From JAXMDS01 sp043777815 (GTDB lineage Bacteria; Pseudomonadota; Alphaproteobacteria; Rickettsiales; Rickettsiaceae): 64,000 bases of DNA. The translations under genes and the position numbers were made by a program. Below are positions 47,199-55,272 of this stretch, piece by piece (positions within the stretch are counted from its first letter, which is position 1; each line of letters starts with the position of its first letter). The notes beneath the pieces were generated by a model. It ran no database searches. It saw only the letters and a program-made list of their open reading frames with translations, and was not told the DNA's origin. The stretch covers positions 1 to 64,000 of the forward strand of contig JAYWHH010000009.1 in NCBI GenBank assembly GCA_043777815.1, in the 5' to 3' direction.

Positions 47199-50100
47199 AT
47201 GAAGGATCTTGAGAAACAGTTTTTAAACTATTTTGTAAGTCATAAACATAAGTTAGTAAATAGTAGCAGTCTGATAGGAGACCCAACATTAATGTTTACT
47301 AATTCTGGTATGGTGCAATTCAAAGATATCTTTACCGGAAAGCAAAAGCCTACTTTTTTAAATGCAACCAGTTCTCAGAATTGCGTAAGGGCCGGAGGAA
47401 AACATAATGATTTAGATAATGTGGGACATACTAAGCGACATCATACATTTTTTCAAATGTTGGGCAATTTTTCATTTGGAGATTACTTTAAAGAACAATC
47501 TATCACTTATGCTTGGAATTTTCTCACAAATGATCTTAAAATAGATTCTAATAGATTGTATGCAACGGTATATCACACTGATCATGAGAGTTTTGATCTA
47601 TGGAAGAAAATAACAGGTTGGCAAGATAATAAAATTATTAAGATTAATACCCAAGATAATTTTTGGAGCATGGGGGATACTGGTCCATGTGGACCATGTT
47701 CGGAAATATTTTATGATCATGGAGAACATTTGAACGGCGGCCTACCAGGGTCGTTAAACCAAGATGGTGATAGATTCGTAGAAATATGGAATATGGTTTT
47801 TATGCAGTATGAAAAGCGTCTCGGTGAATTAAGGCCACTAGATGTCAAGTGTATTGATACTGGAATGGGACTTGAAAGAATTGCTGCAGTAGTTCAAGGT
47901 GTGGATGATAATTATGATATTGATATTTTTCAAAGCTTGATTAAAGATATTAGTTCAATCTTTGGTTTAGCTATAAATAAACAAAATCCTTTATATTTTT
48001 GTTACAAGATTATAGCTGATCATATGAGATCTATAGTTTTTATTATGATGGAAGGTGTGGTTCCCTCTAATGAAGGGCGAGGTTATGTATTAAGACGAAT
48101 TATTAGACGCACAGCATGGCATGCATACTTACTTCAATCATCTGTAAGAAAAGAAATTTTAATAAAACTTCATGAGTTAGCTTTCCACGTAATTGCAGTT
48201 ATGCAAATAAATTGTGAAGTGATAGCAAATATCAAACATATTTTATATGATGAAGAAGAGAGGTTTCTTTATTTGATCAATAAAGGTAAGTCAGTTATTT
48301 TTGATCTTTGTAATAAAAATCCCAGCATGACTAAATTGAATTCCAAAACCGGATTTGAACTTTATGATACCCATGGCTTTCCAATTGATCTAATAAAAAG
48401 CCTACTGACAGAAAGACAGGTTGAATTTGATGAAGAGGGCTTTGATAAAGAAATGCTTAAACAGAAAAATATGGGAAAAAGCTCTTGGATTGGATCTGGC
48501 GATACTGTTGAATTTGATGAAAAAGGAAAATCTAAGTTAATAGATTGGAAAGCTCAACTCGAAACTATGAACTTAAAGACTGAATTTGTGGGATATGAAG
48601 CAGAGAGTTATGAGTCTGAAATATGTGGACTTGTGGTAAATAATCGCATGGTGGACAAAATTAATCTTGATTTACAAGCCAAATTTGCTGATGCGCAAGA
48701 AGCTGGATTACAAGTCAAACTTGTTGATGCTCAAGAAACTGAATTACAAACCAAAAGTTTTGATCAAGTTGTTAAAACTGGCACGCAAGATTTTGATCAG
48801 GATGTTAAAACTGACACGCAAGATGATGATGATCAGATTGTTAAAACTGAAACGCAAGATGATGCAACCTTTGTCCAAAATCAAAATCCTACTCAAATTC
48901 ATTTAAACAAGACTAGTATCAATCATGAATTAAAGTTTTTAATAATAACTAAAGCAACTCCATTTTACGCTGAAAGTGGAGGTCAGGGTGGAGATATAGG
49001 CATAATTAAATTTGGCAACATACATTTCCAAGTTACAGATACACAAAAATTTAAGAATATACACCTGCATTTCTGTGAGATTAAAAAAGTGATAAACAGT
49101 CAAGATAACGCTGAAGTTGGATATGAAAAATCTAAAGTTAATCAAGAAAGCGTTGAAGCTGGGTATAGTAAATCTAGAGTTAATCAAGAAAGCGTTGAAG
49201 ATGGGTATAGTAAATCTAGAGTCAGTCAAGAAAACTCTGAAGGAAATCAGCTTGAAATAAAGATTGGCGATTTAGTAAAGATGGAAATAGACACAAATTA
49301 TAGAAATGGTTTAAAGAAACATCACACAGCCACCCATCTTTTACATTCAGCCTTAAGAAAAGCATTGGGTGCGCATATTACCCAAAGAGGCTCATTTGTG
49401 GGAAATAATATTCTAAGATTTGATTTTAATGCAAATGCTCAATTATCTAAAACTCAAATATTTGAGATCGAACAAGATATTAACAGAGTAATTGATTTTA
49501 ATTATCAAGTTGAGACTAAAATTCAAACTTTAGATGAAGCTAAGCGTGATGGGGCCATAGGTTTATTTGGGGACAAATATGAAAATGAGGTGAGGGTAAT
49601 TAAGGTTCACAATGAAATCCAAGACTATTCAACCGAATTATGTGGCGGAACCCACGTTAACAGAACTGGAGAGATTGGTTTATTTACTATTATATCAGAG
49701 CGTAGCATCAGTGCCGGCATTAGAAGAATAGAAGCCAAATGTGGCCTTGGAGGCTTTACAACGCTTCAAAAAAGCCAGCAAATCATTGATGGTTTAATTC
49801 ATACCTTATCCACTGATAGAGAAAATATACAATTGCAAATAAAGGATTTAATTGAATCCAATAAAACTAAATTAAAAGAAATACAGAATTTAAAACTACA
49901 AATATTTCAAACTAATTTAGAATTCAAATCTTTTGATTCACATCTGATTTATGTTAAAGAAATTAATGAAGATGCAGGGTTCATAAAATCTCTTGTAGAA
50001 AAAAACTCTAAAACATATCCAGAGGTTATTTTTTGTTATTTTAATGGATCTAAGTTTGTTTTAAGTAGCAATAAAGCAATTAATGCAAAGGAATTTAGCG

Positions 50101-50234
50101 GTCGTCTATTAGAACATTTGGGCCATGGAAAAGGCGGGGGAAATAACTTGACTTACCAAGGAGACTTCATGAAGCCTATGAACCAACATAAAATATTTGA
50201 ACATATTACATACATATTGAAGACCTTTTATTGA
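47199..50234 (+). CDS. alaS: Alanyl-tRNA synthetase with two repeat insertions
   Basis: Charges tRNA(Ala) and edits mischarged Ser/Gly. The 1011 aa are about 130 longer than usual. The class II core is intact (MLGNFSFGDYFK near 88, WSMGDTGPCGPCSEIFYDHG near 157, GMGLERIAAV near 228). The editing domain has HHTATHLLHSALRKALG near 708 and the zinc site CGGTHV near 815; the C-terminal GKGGGNNLTYQG is present. Two insertions interrupt the linker and editing region: residues about 487-570 (repeats of AQE(A/T)xLQ and Q(D/V)VKT(D/G)TQD) and about 634-684 (AGYSKSRVNQESVE repeats). Neither touches a catalytic motif. Confidence 0.96.
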   Translation: MKDLEKQFLNYFVSHKHKLVNSSSLIGDPTLMFTNSGMVQFKDIFTGKQKPTFLNATSSQNCVRAGGKHNDLDNVGHTKRHHTFFQMLGNFSFGDYFKEQSITYAWNFLTNDLKIDSNRLYATVYHTDHESFDLWKKITGWQDNKIIKINTQDNFWSMGDTGPCGPCSEIFYDHGEHLNGGLPGSLNQDGDRFVEIWNMVFMQYEKRLGELRPLDVKCIDTGMGLERIAAVVQGVDDNYDIDIFQSLIKDISSIFGLAINKQNPLYFCYKIIADHMRSIVFIMMEGVVPSNEGRGYVLRRIIRRTAWHAYLLQSSVRKEILIKLHELAFHVIAVMQINCEVIANIKHILYDEEERFLYLINKGKSVIFDLCNKNPSMTKLNSKTGFELYDTHGFPIDLIKSLLTERQVEFDEEGFDKEMLKQKNMGKSSWIGSGDTVEFDEKGKSKLIDWKAQLETMNLKTEFVGYEAESYESEICGLVVNNRMVDKINLDLQAKFADAQEAGLQVKLVDAQETELQTKSFDQVVKTGTQDFDQDVKTDTQDDDDQIVKTETQDDATFVQNQNPTQIHLNKTSINHELKFLIITKATPFYAESGGQGGDIGIIKFGNIHFQVTDTQKFKNIHLHFCEIKKVINSQDNAEVGYEKSKVNQESVEAGYSKSRVNQESVEDGYSKSRVSQENSEGNQLEIKIGDLVKMEIDTNYRNGLKKHHTATHLLHSALRKALGAHITQRGSFVGNNILRFDFNANAQLSKTQIFEIEQDINRVIDFNYQVETKIQTLDEAKRDGAIGLFGDKYENEVRVIKVHNEIQDYSTELCGGTHVNRTGEIGLFTIISERSISAGIRRIEAKCGLGGFTTLQKSQQIIDGLIHTLSTDRENIQLQIKDLIESNKTKLKEIQNLKLQIFQTNLEFKSFDSHLIYVKEINEDAGFIKSLVEKNSKTYPEVIFCYFNGSKFVLSSNKAINAKEFSGRLLEHLGHGKGGGNNLTYQGDFMKPMNQHKIFEHITYILKTFY
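48660..48870 (+). repeat. In-frame repeats, first AlaS insertion
   Basis: Degenerate copies of a unit near 45-60 bp (GATGCnCAAGAAnCTGnATTACAA; GTTAAAACTGnnACGCAAGATGAT). They keep the frame across about 80 codons just before the ATPFYAESGGQ motif. Confidence 0.8.
49105..49232 (+). repeat. 42-bp in-frame repeat, second AlaS insertion
   Basis: Three copies (GGnTATnnnAAATCTAnAGTTAATCAAGAAAG) near 49118, 49160 and 49202 encode GY(S/E)KS(R/K)VNQESVE. Confidence 0.9.
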
Positions 50235-50484
50235 ACATGTTCCATTGAAGATGTTCTATTCTAAGAAGATTTCATGAAGCCTATGAACCAACAAATATTT
50301 AAACATATTACATACATATTGAAGACCTTCTATGCTACTGAATCAAGATTATTTTAAATGTTTTAAACACGCTGACTTGACCGCGCTAAGCTCCAATTGA
50401 ATGTGCTTTATGCTACTGAATCAAGATTATTTCAAGATAATAGTATTAATGCGTTAAATTTTTAGAAAAATCTTCTTCATGTAC
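50235..50484. repeat. Spacer with a 70-bp copy of the alaS 3' end and a further duplication
   Basis: Positions 50271-50332 repeat alaS 50166-50230 (TTCATGAAGCCTATGAACCA start) at a 105-bp offset, with an in-phase 3-bp deletion. CTACTGAATCAAGATTATTT then occurs at 50334 and 50412. No gene seen. Confidence 0.92.
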
Positions 50485-50514
50485 TTGATTGTTCATACTT
50501 AAAAATGCTATAAT
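50485..50514 (+). promoter_or_regulatory. Putative promoter of tRNA-Asp
   Basis: TTGATT at 50485-50490, an 18-bp spacer and TATAAT at 50509-50514, 22 bp before the tRNA 5' end. Confidence 0.6.
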
Positions 50515-50536
50515 TATTGATGTGATATACAATATC

Positions 50537-50613
50537 GGAGGGTTAGTTCAGTTGGTTAGAATACTTGCCTGTCACGCAAGAGGTCGCGGGTTCGAGTCCC
50601 GTACCCTTCGCCA
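50537..50613 (+). tRNA. tRNA-Asp (anticodon GTC)
   Basis: 77 nt including an encoded CCA. The acceptor stem GGAGGGT pairs with ACCCTTC; the anticodon arm ends in CTGTCAC with anticodon GTC; the T arm has CGGGTTCGAGTCCCG. G73 and the encoded CCA end fit tRNA-Asp. Substrate of AspRS (25.8 kb) and a target of Tgt (18.4 kb). Confidence 0.97.
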
Positions 50614-50985
50614 AATATCACTTAAAATACTATTAGTTTAAATTTCTTAGACGATGAACGTAAGGTCTGTAAAAACAGATTCTTTGGCTCTTATTTAATC
50701 ATAACAACCTGTTGAAAACAGTTTCTCAAATTCCTTTTGGATCATAGTGAGTTGTTAAAACAGTTATCTTTTAATTCTTAAAGACGATCTCTTAAATAAG
50801 GCCTGATTGGAATTTAAAAATAACTTTAATAGTTTATGATTTATTTCTTTTATTGCAATGTATTTTAATTTTTAATTATCTTTTTAGTTAAAAATACTTA
50901 TAAATTTTAGTTATTAAAATAGTGAAAAACGAGTCAACTGTCCAATAATTGCATATAATATTCTTTATACAAAGACTATATAATT
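50614..50985. other. Spacer with three small hairpin units after tRNA-Asp
   Basis: Three related segments, each about 50 bp apart, contain small inverted repeats: TCTGTAAAAACAGA near 50669, CTGTTGAAAACAG near 50710 and TTGTTAAAACAG near 50752. The first may end the tRNA transcript. The rest is AT-rich with no ORF. Confidence 0.5.
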
Positions 50986-51705
50986 TTGATGAGATCCCAT
51001 AACAAGCCTAATGAAATTCAATATATCTTATACTACGATGTATCATGCCCTTTCTGTCGCCAAATTAGAATTTTAATGGAAGAAAATAGTCTGAGCTTCA
51101 AATTGTTAAGATTTAATAGATATAAAAGTGAAGAGGAAAATACTAAAAACTATTTTAGTCATAACTTTACAGGTAAGAATCCTTTAATAGGAATAAAATT
51201 AAATAATACTGATATGGTCTATGCTTATGGTATTTGGCACTGTATTAATTTGGTTAATATTAAGCAAACAGGCCTGATCCCTATAGATTTTAAGCAAAAA
51301 ATTCTCACAAATAACATTTTAACCTTAATTAATACTAACTTTTATGATGAGGTTGTAAGTAAGATTATTTATGAAAAAATAATTAAATATTTTATTTCAA
51401 AAGCTGTGCCTAATAGCATATTACTGAATCAATCTAGAAAGAATTTAGAAAAGTATCTTAAGGTTTTTACCCAGCTAGTTAATGTTAATACCAAGATAAC
51501 TAGTGAAGACTTATCTTTATCTGACATAGCTTTATTTAGTCATCTTTCTATTCTAGATTATATTAATGAGATCAATTGGAGCGATAATTTTCTTTTGAAA
51601 GAGTGGTATTTGATATTAAAATCAAAACCGAGTTTTAGATCCATACTAAATGATTTTATTTCAGGATTTGCACCTTCGCACACATATAAAAGTTTAGATT
51701 TTTGA
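50986..51705 (+). CDS. Glutathione S-transferase-family protein
   Basis: Thioredoxin-fold protein with an alpha-helical C-terminal domain. Near residue 16 is YYDVSCPFCRQIRILMEE, a CPFC redox centre as in glutaredoxin 2-like GSTs, and the end GFAPSHTYKSLDF matches the tail typical of alphaproteobacterial GSTs. At 239 aa the length is normal. A role in glutathione-dependent redox balance is likely; the substrate is unknown. The start is ATG-ATG; the second Met may be used. Its last codons are duplicated once downstream. Confidence 0.82.
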   Translation: MMRSHNKPNEIQYILYYDVSCPFCRQIRILMEENSLSFKLLRFNRYKSEEENTKNYFSHNFTGKNPLIGIKLNNTDMVYAYGIWHCINLVNIKQTGLIPIDFKQKILTNNILTLINTNFYDEVVSKIIYEKIIKYFISKAVPNSILLNQSRKNLEKYLKVFTQLVNVNTKITSEDLSLSDIALFSHLSILDYINEINWSDNFLLKEWYLILKSKPSFRSILNDFISGFAPSHTYKSLDF

Positions 51706-51752
51706 TTTTTAATGATCTTAGATCTTTGATTTTTAAAGATTGAAGTTAGCCA
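51690..51752 (+). repeat. 24-bp duplication of the GST gene 3' end
   Basis: TTTAGATTTTTGATTTTTAA (gene end) is followed by CTTAGATCTTTGATTTTTAA 24 bp later. The spacer to 52022 holds further degenerate (TTTAAAAACAAAnCC...GATTTTAAG) repeats and no gene. Confidence 0.8.
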
Positions 51753-52022
51753 ATACCTTGAAACTAAAATCTTTTGATTTTAAGCAGAGACAATTGATGC
51801 TTTGAAGGCAAGGCCGTTGATTAATGTTTAAAAACAAAACCTCTGATTTTAAGCATTGATGTTTTAAAAACAAAGCCGCTGACTTTAGGAAAAGAAAAAT
51901 AATGTTTTGGGCTCTGATTTATGTTTTAAAGATAACATCTTACAAATGAATAGATTCTTGAAGAAATTTATTCAACAAAAATTTTTCTAAAAGCTTCTCT
52001 TGAAGAGTAATTATTTTGTTGA

Positions 52023-53150
52023 TTAGAAGTAATATCCAAACTTAACTCCTACTGAAAATATATACATCTGTGATGTTGATGTTGATGTTGATGTTGATGT
52101 TGATGTTAATGGTGCGTTATTTAATAATGGAATTAACTGTTTTATCTGTTGCGGCATTCGCTGCTGTAGTTCTTGTTTGAAAAATTCTTCCATTAAACTA
52201 TTGATATTAGTTTTAGGCTTATATATTCCTACACTAAAGCCTAAACTAGATTTATCGTCTATATTTATATCCAAATTTAAATTTGCATGCAATCCTTGAG
52301 ACTCATATCCAACTAGTTTATTAAATTTATTAAATCCTGAATCAAATTCTTTAGTATATCCTCCAGATATAGACATTCTGGCTTTATCGGAAATATTATA
52401 ACCTAAGGTTATATGGCCGCTGGCGACCACGTTTCTTATGAAATCTTCTTGTTTAGAACGATCTTGAGGTAAAATTTCCTCTATCGATTTTTTATTCATT
52501 GGTTTATCATTGAACTTGGAAACTATGTTTGATCTTTCAATAGAAATGTTATATAGTCTCAACCCTATTTCAAAACCAACTCCAATATCAATAGTATTTT
52601 CCATAAATTTTAAAGGCTTGAACATAATCCCAATTTTCGATTCAAAGCCTTTAATAGAAGTTCCTATATTCATATTAATATCATATTTTCCTATGGCGTG
52701 ATTTACATTAAAGATTCTTGCAGTTACTTCATTTAAAATAGAAATATTATTTTTCTCTTCGTTTGAAAATAAAAATGAAATGTTGGAGGTAATAAATCCA
52801 ATACCATCCCTTGAAGCGCTGTACTTAGTAATTTCTTTTATTGGTTGTGATTGGAAATTATTAGAAAGATTATTATCAACTGGAGGCGCGGTGTATATAT
52901 TTACTGGCGCTTGAGAGACTGGTTGAATTTGTTGATATTGTGCCGCCTGATGAGTCGGTTGATGATTAAGATTTGAATGTTGTTCTGATGATATATTATC
53001 TGGATGAGATGGATATTGCGTAGAAGCATACTGCTGTGGCTGATGAATTCGCTGTTGGTGCTGCGGTTTTTGATTTATAGTATTCGCTATAGCTGGAACT
53101 GAAACACAAGTCAGCATTAAACTGATCAGATATTTTGATTTAGAAGTCAT
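52023..53150 (-). CDS. Outer-membrane beta-barrel-type protein with Gln-rich segment
   Basis: Probably an outer-membrane surface protein. The 375-aa product has a clear signal peptide (MTSKSKYLISLMLTCVSVPAIA, cleaved before NT), then a Gln/His/Pro-rich segment (27-95) and alternating amphipathic strands (GIGFITSNISFLFS, KYDINMNIGTSIKGFES, HITLGYNISDKARMSISGGY). It ends in MYIFSVGVKFGYYF, a terminal aromatic residue as needed for BAM recognition. Near residue 350 is a (Ser-Thr)6 run encoded by a hexanucleotide repeat. No specific family is recognised; related to rickettsial surface barrels only by style. Confidence 0.72.
   Translation of the reverse strand: MTSKSKYLISLMLTCVSVPAIANTINQKPQHQQRIHQPQQYASTQYPSHPDNISSEQHSNLNHQPTHQAAQYQQIQPVSQAPVNIYTAPPVDNNLSNNFQSQPIKEITKYSASRDGIGFITSNISFLFSNEEKNNISILNEVTARIFNVNHAIGKYDINMNIGTSIKGFESKIGIMFKPLKFMENTIDIGVGFEIGLRLYNISIERSNIVSKFNDKPMNKKSIEEILPQDRSKQEDFIRNVVASGHITLGYNISDKARMSISGGYTKEFDSGFNKFNKLVGYESQGLHANLNLDINIDDKSSLGFSVGIYKPKTNINSLMEEFFKQELQQRMPQQIKQLIPLLNNAPLTSTSTSTSTSTSQMYIFSVGVKFGYYF
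52072..52107 (-). repeat. Hexanucleotide (GATGTT)6 in the barrel gene
   Basis: Six perfect copies on the plus strand encode Ser-Thr pairs. A hexamer change keeps the frame, so copy number would only lengthen or shorten a loop before the last strand. Confidence 0.95.
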
Positions 53151-53443
53151 AAAAAAACATTATTATATGTATTAATGTAATTATTATATCACATTAATTA
53201 CTTAATGCAAAAAAATTCTTTTCATTATTTAATATATCAATTCTATTATTTATTTAGTTTTAGTTAATATTAATAACGTTAAAAATTAAACCTAATCTTT
53301 AAAACTGAGGATTTTTTTAATGATGCTGTTATTTTTGTATCGATTGTTCGCACTTGCTAAAATTGTATCGATTGTTCGCACTTGCTCAAACTTTAAGGCA
53401 TTTTATCAATTTATTTAAATAGAATTCCAAAAAAATATTTTTT
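53151..53443. repeat. Spacer with a 28-bp duplication
   Basis: TTGTATCGATTGTTCGCACTTGCT starts at 53335 and 53363 (28-bp period, quoted in part). The rest is AT-rich and has no gene. Confidence 0.85.
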
Positions 53444-53566
53444 TTATTTTATATCTAATTTTTTTAGAGCCTGATGTTTAGATTTAAATTTTTTATAAGT
53501 ATTAAACAAAAATTTAAAAAGCCAAATAAAAGTTATTGAATAACCCAAAAGCCAATACATCATCAT
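53444..53566 (-). CDS. Possible CcmD-like small membrane protein
   Basis: A 40-aa ORF: MMMYWLLGYSITFIWL, a membrane helix continuing FKFLFNTYKKFKSK, then HQALKKLDIK. One helix near the start followed by a basic stretch and a final L..L(E/D) is the usual shape of CcmD, the haem-exporter subunit of about 40-60 aa, and the window also has ccmF. The start may be any of three consecutive ATG codons. No strong ribosome-binding site is visible. A chance ORF is possible in such AT-rich DNA, though the Trp, Tyr and His content is unusual for one. Confidence 0.4.
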   Translation of the reverse strand: MMMYWLLGYSITFIWLFKFLFNTYKKFKSKHQALKKLDIK

Positions 53567-53599
53567 ATTTTGAGTCTTGATTGCTTTCAAATTCTACTA

Positions 53600-53683
53600 T
53601 TTTAAGCTCATGATGACAAATTTTAAGCTTATGACTACATAGTTTAAGCTTATGACTACACATTTTAAGCCTATGATTACAAA
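53600..53683 (+). repeat. 21-bp tandem array, 4 copies
   Basis: Units TTTTAAGCTTATGACTACA start at 53600, 53621, 53642 and 53663 with exactly 21-bp spacing; two to five differences between units. Confidence 0.95.
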
Positions 53684-53763
53684 AATGAATTAATAGTTTT
53701 AGAAAATTTTGATTGCTACTCAGAAAATTATTATTCTGTTTAATAAATTTTTATTCGACATAC

Positions 53764-53792
53764 TTGTTTTATAAGATCATATCGATTATAAT
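53764..53792 (+). promoter_or_regulatory. Putative promoter of tRNA-Glu
   Basis: TTGTTT at 53764-53769, a 17-bp spacer and TATAAT at 53787-53792, 10 bp before the tRNA 5' end. Confidence 0.6.
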
Positions 53793-53802
53793 ATTTATAT
53801 AA

Positions 53803-53874
53803 GGCTCCTTCGTCTAGCGGTCAGGACACCACCCTTTCACGGTGGGAACACGGGTTCGATTCCCGTAGGAGTCA
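53803..53874 (+). tRNA. tRNA-Glu (anticodon TTC), CCA not encoded
   Basis: 72 nt from GGCTCCT to the discriminator A. The acceptor GGCTCCT pairs with AGGAGTC; the anticodon loop CTTTCAC has anticodon TTC; the T arm is ACGGGTTCGATTCCCGT. The bases after the discriminator are CTTCTT, so the CCA end must be added by the nucleotidyltransferase. Confidence 0.97.
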
Positions 53875-53888
53875 CTTCTTAATTTTGT

Positions 53889-53930
53889 AATACTTAACTT
53901 TTTTAAGTATTTCCAGCGAAAAATTTTCGC
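53889..53930 (+). terminator. Two hairpins after tRNA-Glu
   Basis: AATACTTAA (53889-53897) pairs with TTAAGTATT (53903-53911) across a 5-nt loop; GCGAAAA (53916-53922) pairs with TTTTCGC (53924-53930). The first is a likely end point of the tRNA transcript. Confidence 0.5.
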
Positions 53931-54347
53931 TCATGATCATTAAAATTTTTTTTAGTAAATATTCTTTAATATAGAATTTTTGATTCATTAATTTAGCAAA
54001 AATTTGACAGAATACCAAAACTATCCAAAGTTATTCAGACCAAAATTTAACAGAATATCAAAACTATCCAGGCCGAAATTTAACAGAATATCAAAACTAT
54101 CCAAAGTTATCCAGGCTAAAATTTAACAGAATATCAAATTTATCCAGACTATAATTTAACGAAATACTAAAACTATTCAAGTAATTACTACTAATATTTG
54201 TGTACTTTAGGCATACTAAACTTATAGTAAGAATGTCAGATATGATCTTTTAACAAAAGAAAAAACTTTTTCCTAGATAAGTGGCGAAAATAGTAGCTTA
54301 AACTAATCAAATTATTTATGATTTAGTAAAAATATTTTTAAAAAATT
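53931..54347. other. Spacer with a 33/42-bp minisatellite upstream of scoB
   Basis: No gene. Positions 54001-54182 hold five degenerate copies of AATTTAACAGAATATCAAA plus ACTATCCA(AAGTTATCCA)GGC; units are about 33 bp, or 42 bp when a short internal CCAAAGTTAT is present. Confidence 0.85.
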
Positions 54348-55058
54348 ATGTCAAATTCAAAAAATGTTAATGTAGCTGAAAAAAATGTTAATGCAACTGA
54401 AAACAAAGACGCCTCATGGTCTTTAAAAGAAATGTATGAGATTGTCAATAAATTAGAGCTAAAACCTAATCAAATTGTAAATTTGGGAATAGGCTTACCA
54501 ACTGGACTTGCAGATTTTACAGATGAAACCATTTTTCTACAAAGTGAAAATGGACTTCTTGGAATTGGACACTTTCCTGCTGCAGAAAATGAAGATGCAG
54601 ACATAGTTAATGCTGGCAAAAGACCTGTTAGCATTTTAAATGGAGGATGTTTTTTTGATAGCAGTGAATCATTTTCTATGATACGTAGCGGTAAAATAGA
54701 CATTACAATACTTGGTGGAATGGAGGTTTCTCAATTTGGAGATTTGGCTAATTGGACAATACCAGGCAGCACAATTAAAGGCATGGGTGGCGCGATGGAT
54801 TTAGTGGTAGGATCAAAAAGAGTTGTGGTGTTCATGAGACACTTCAATAAACAAGGCCAGTCCAAATTAACTAAAGAGTGTCATTTTCCTTTAACGGGCA
54901 AAAAAGTTGTTAACAGACTCATCACTGAGTATGGAATTTTTGATTTTGATTTCGAAGGGAATGTAAGTTTAAAATATAAACCAAAATCATTGGAGCTTGA
55001 AAAGATTATTAGCGCGGTACCATTTGATTTAAATACTTCAGAAGTAGTAAACCTCTAA
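54348..55058 (+). CDS. scoB: 3-oxoacid CoA-transferase subunit B
   Basis: Beta subunit of succinyl-CoA:3-ketoacid CoA-transferase, which moves CoA between succinyl-CoA and acetoacetate. Motifs: VNLGIGLPTGLADF near 42-55, the catalytic Glu67 in QSENGLLGIG, GGCFFDSSESFSMIRSGKIDITILGGMEV near 102-130 (cited in part) and KGMGGAMDLV near 150. The 236-aa length includes a 20-residue start with a NVN(V/A)(A/T)E repeat. The partner scoA is 3.3 kb away on the other strand, which is unusual as the two are normally adjacent. Confidence 0.95.
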   Translation: MSNSKNVNVAEKNVNATENKDASWSLKEMYEIVNKLELKPNQIVNLGIGLPTGLADFTDETIFLQSENGLLGIGHFPAAENEDADIVNAGKRPVSILNGGCFFDSSESFSMIRSGKIDITILGGMEVSQFGDLANWTIPGSTIKGMGGAMDLVVGSKRVVVFMRHFNKQGQSKLTKECHFPLTGKKVVNRLITEYGIFDFDFEGNVSLKYKPKSLELEKIISAVPFDLNTSEVVNL

Positions 55059-55073
55059 TTTGAAACTAAGCAT

Positions 55074-55272
55074 CACTTAAATCTAAGTTGTCATTTAGAT
55101 TATGACTTTCGACCCCTAGGTTGTTAATCTCAGGAATTTCATTAGCAGTCTCAGTAGTATCAAGATGATTCTCTTATAAATCTAAGTTGTCATTTAGATT
55201 ATGATTTTCAACTCCTAGGCTGTTAACCTCAGGAACTACATTAGCAGTATCGGTGACATCAAAATGATTCTC
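55074..55272 (-). repeat. Two further 99-bp copies of the downstream orphan's tail, each after an in-frame stop
   Basis: The last 33 codons of the 425-aa orphan (55273-55371) are repeated twice further downstream in the same frame (55174-55272 and about 55075-55173). A TAA separates each copy. The copies stay open: ENHLDVTDTANVVPEV... and ENHLDTTETANEIPEI..., and the last ends in LSDA and TAG. The nearer copy differs at only about six positions from the coding one. Confidence 0.92.
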
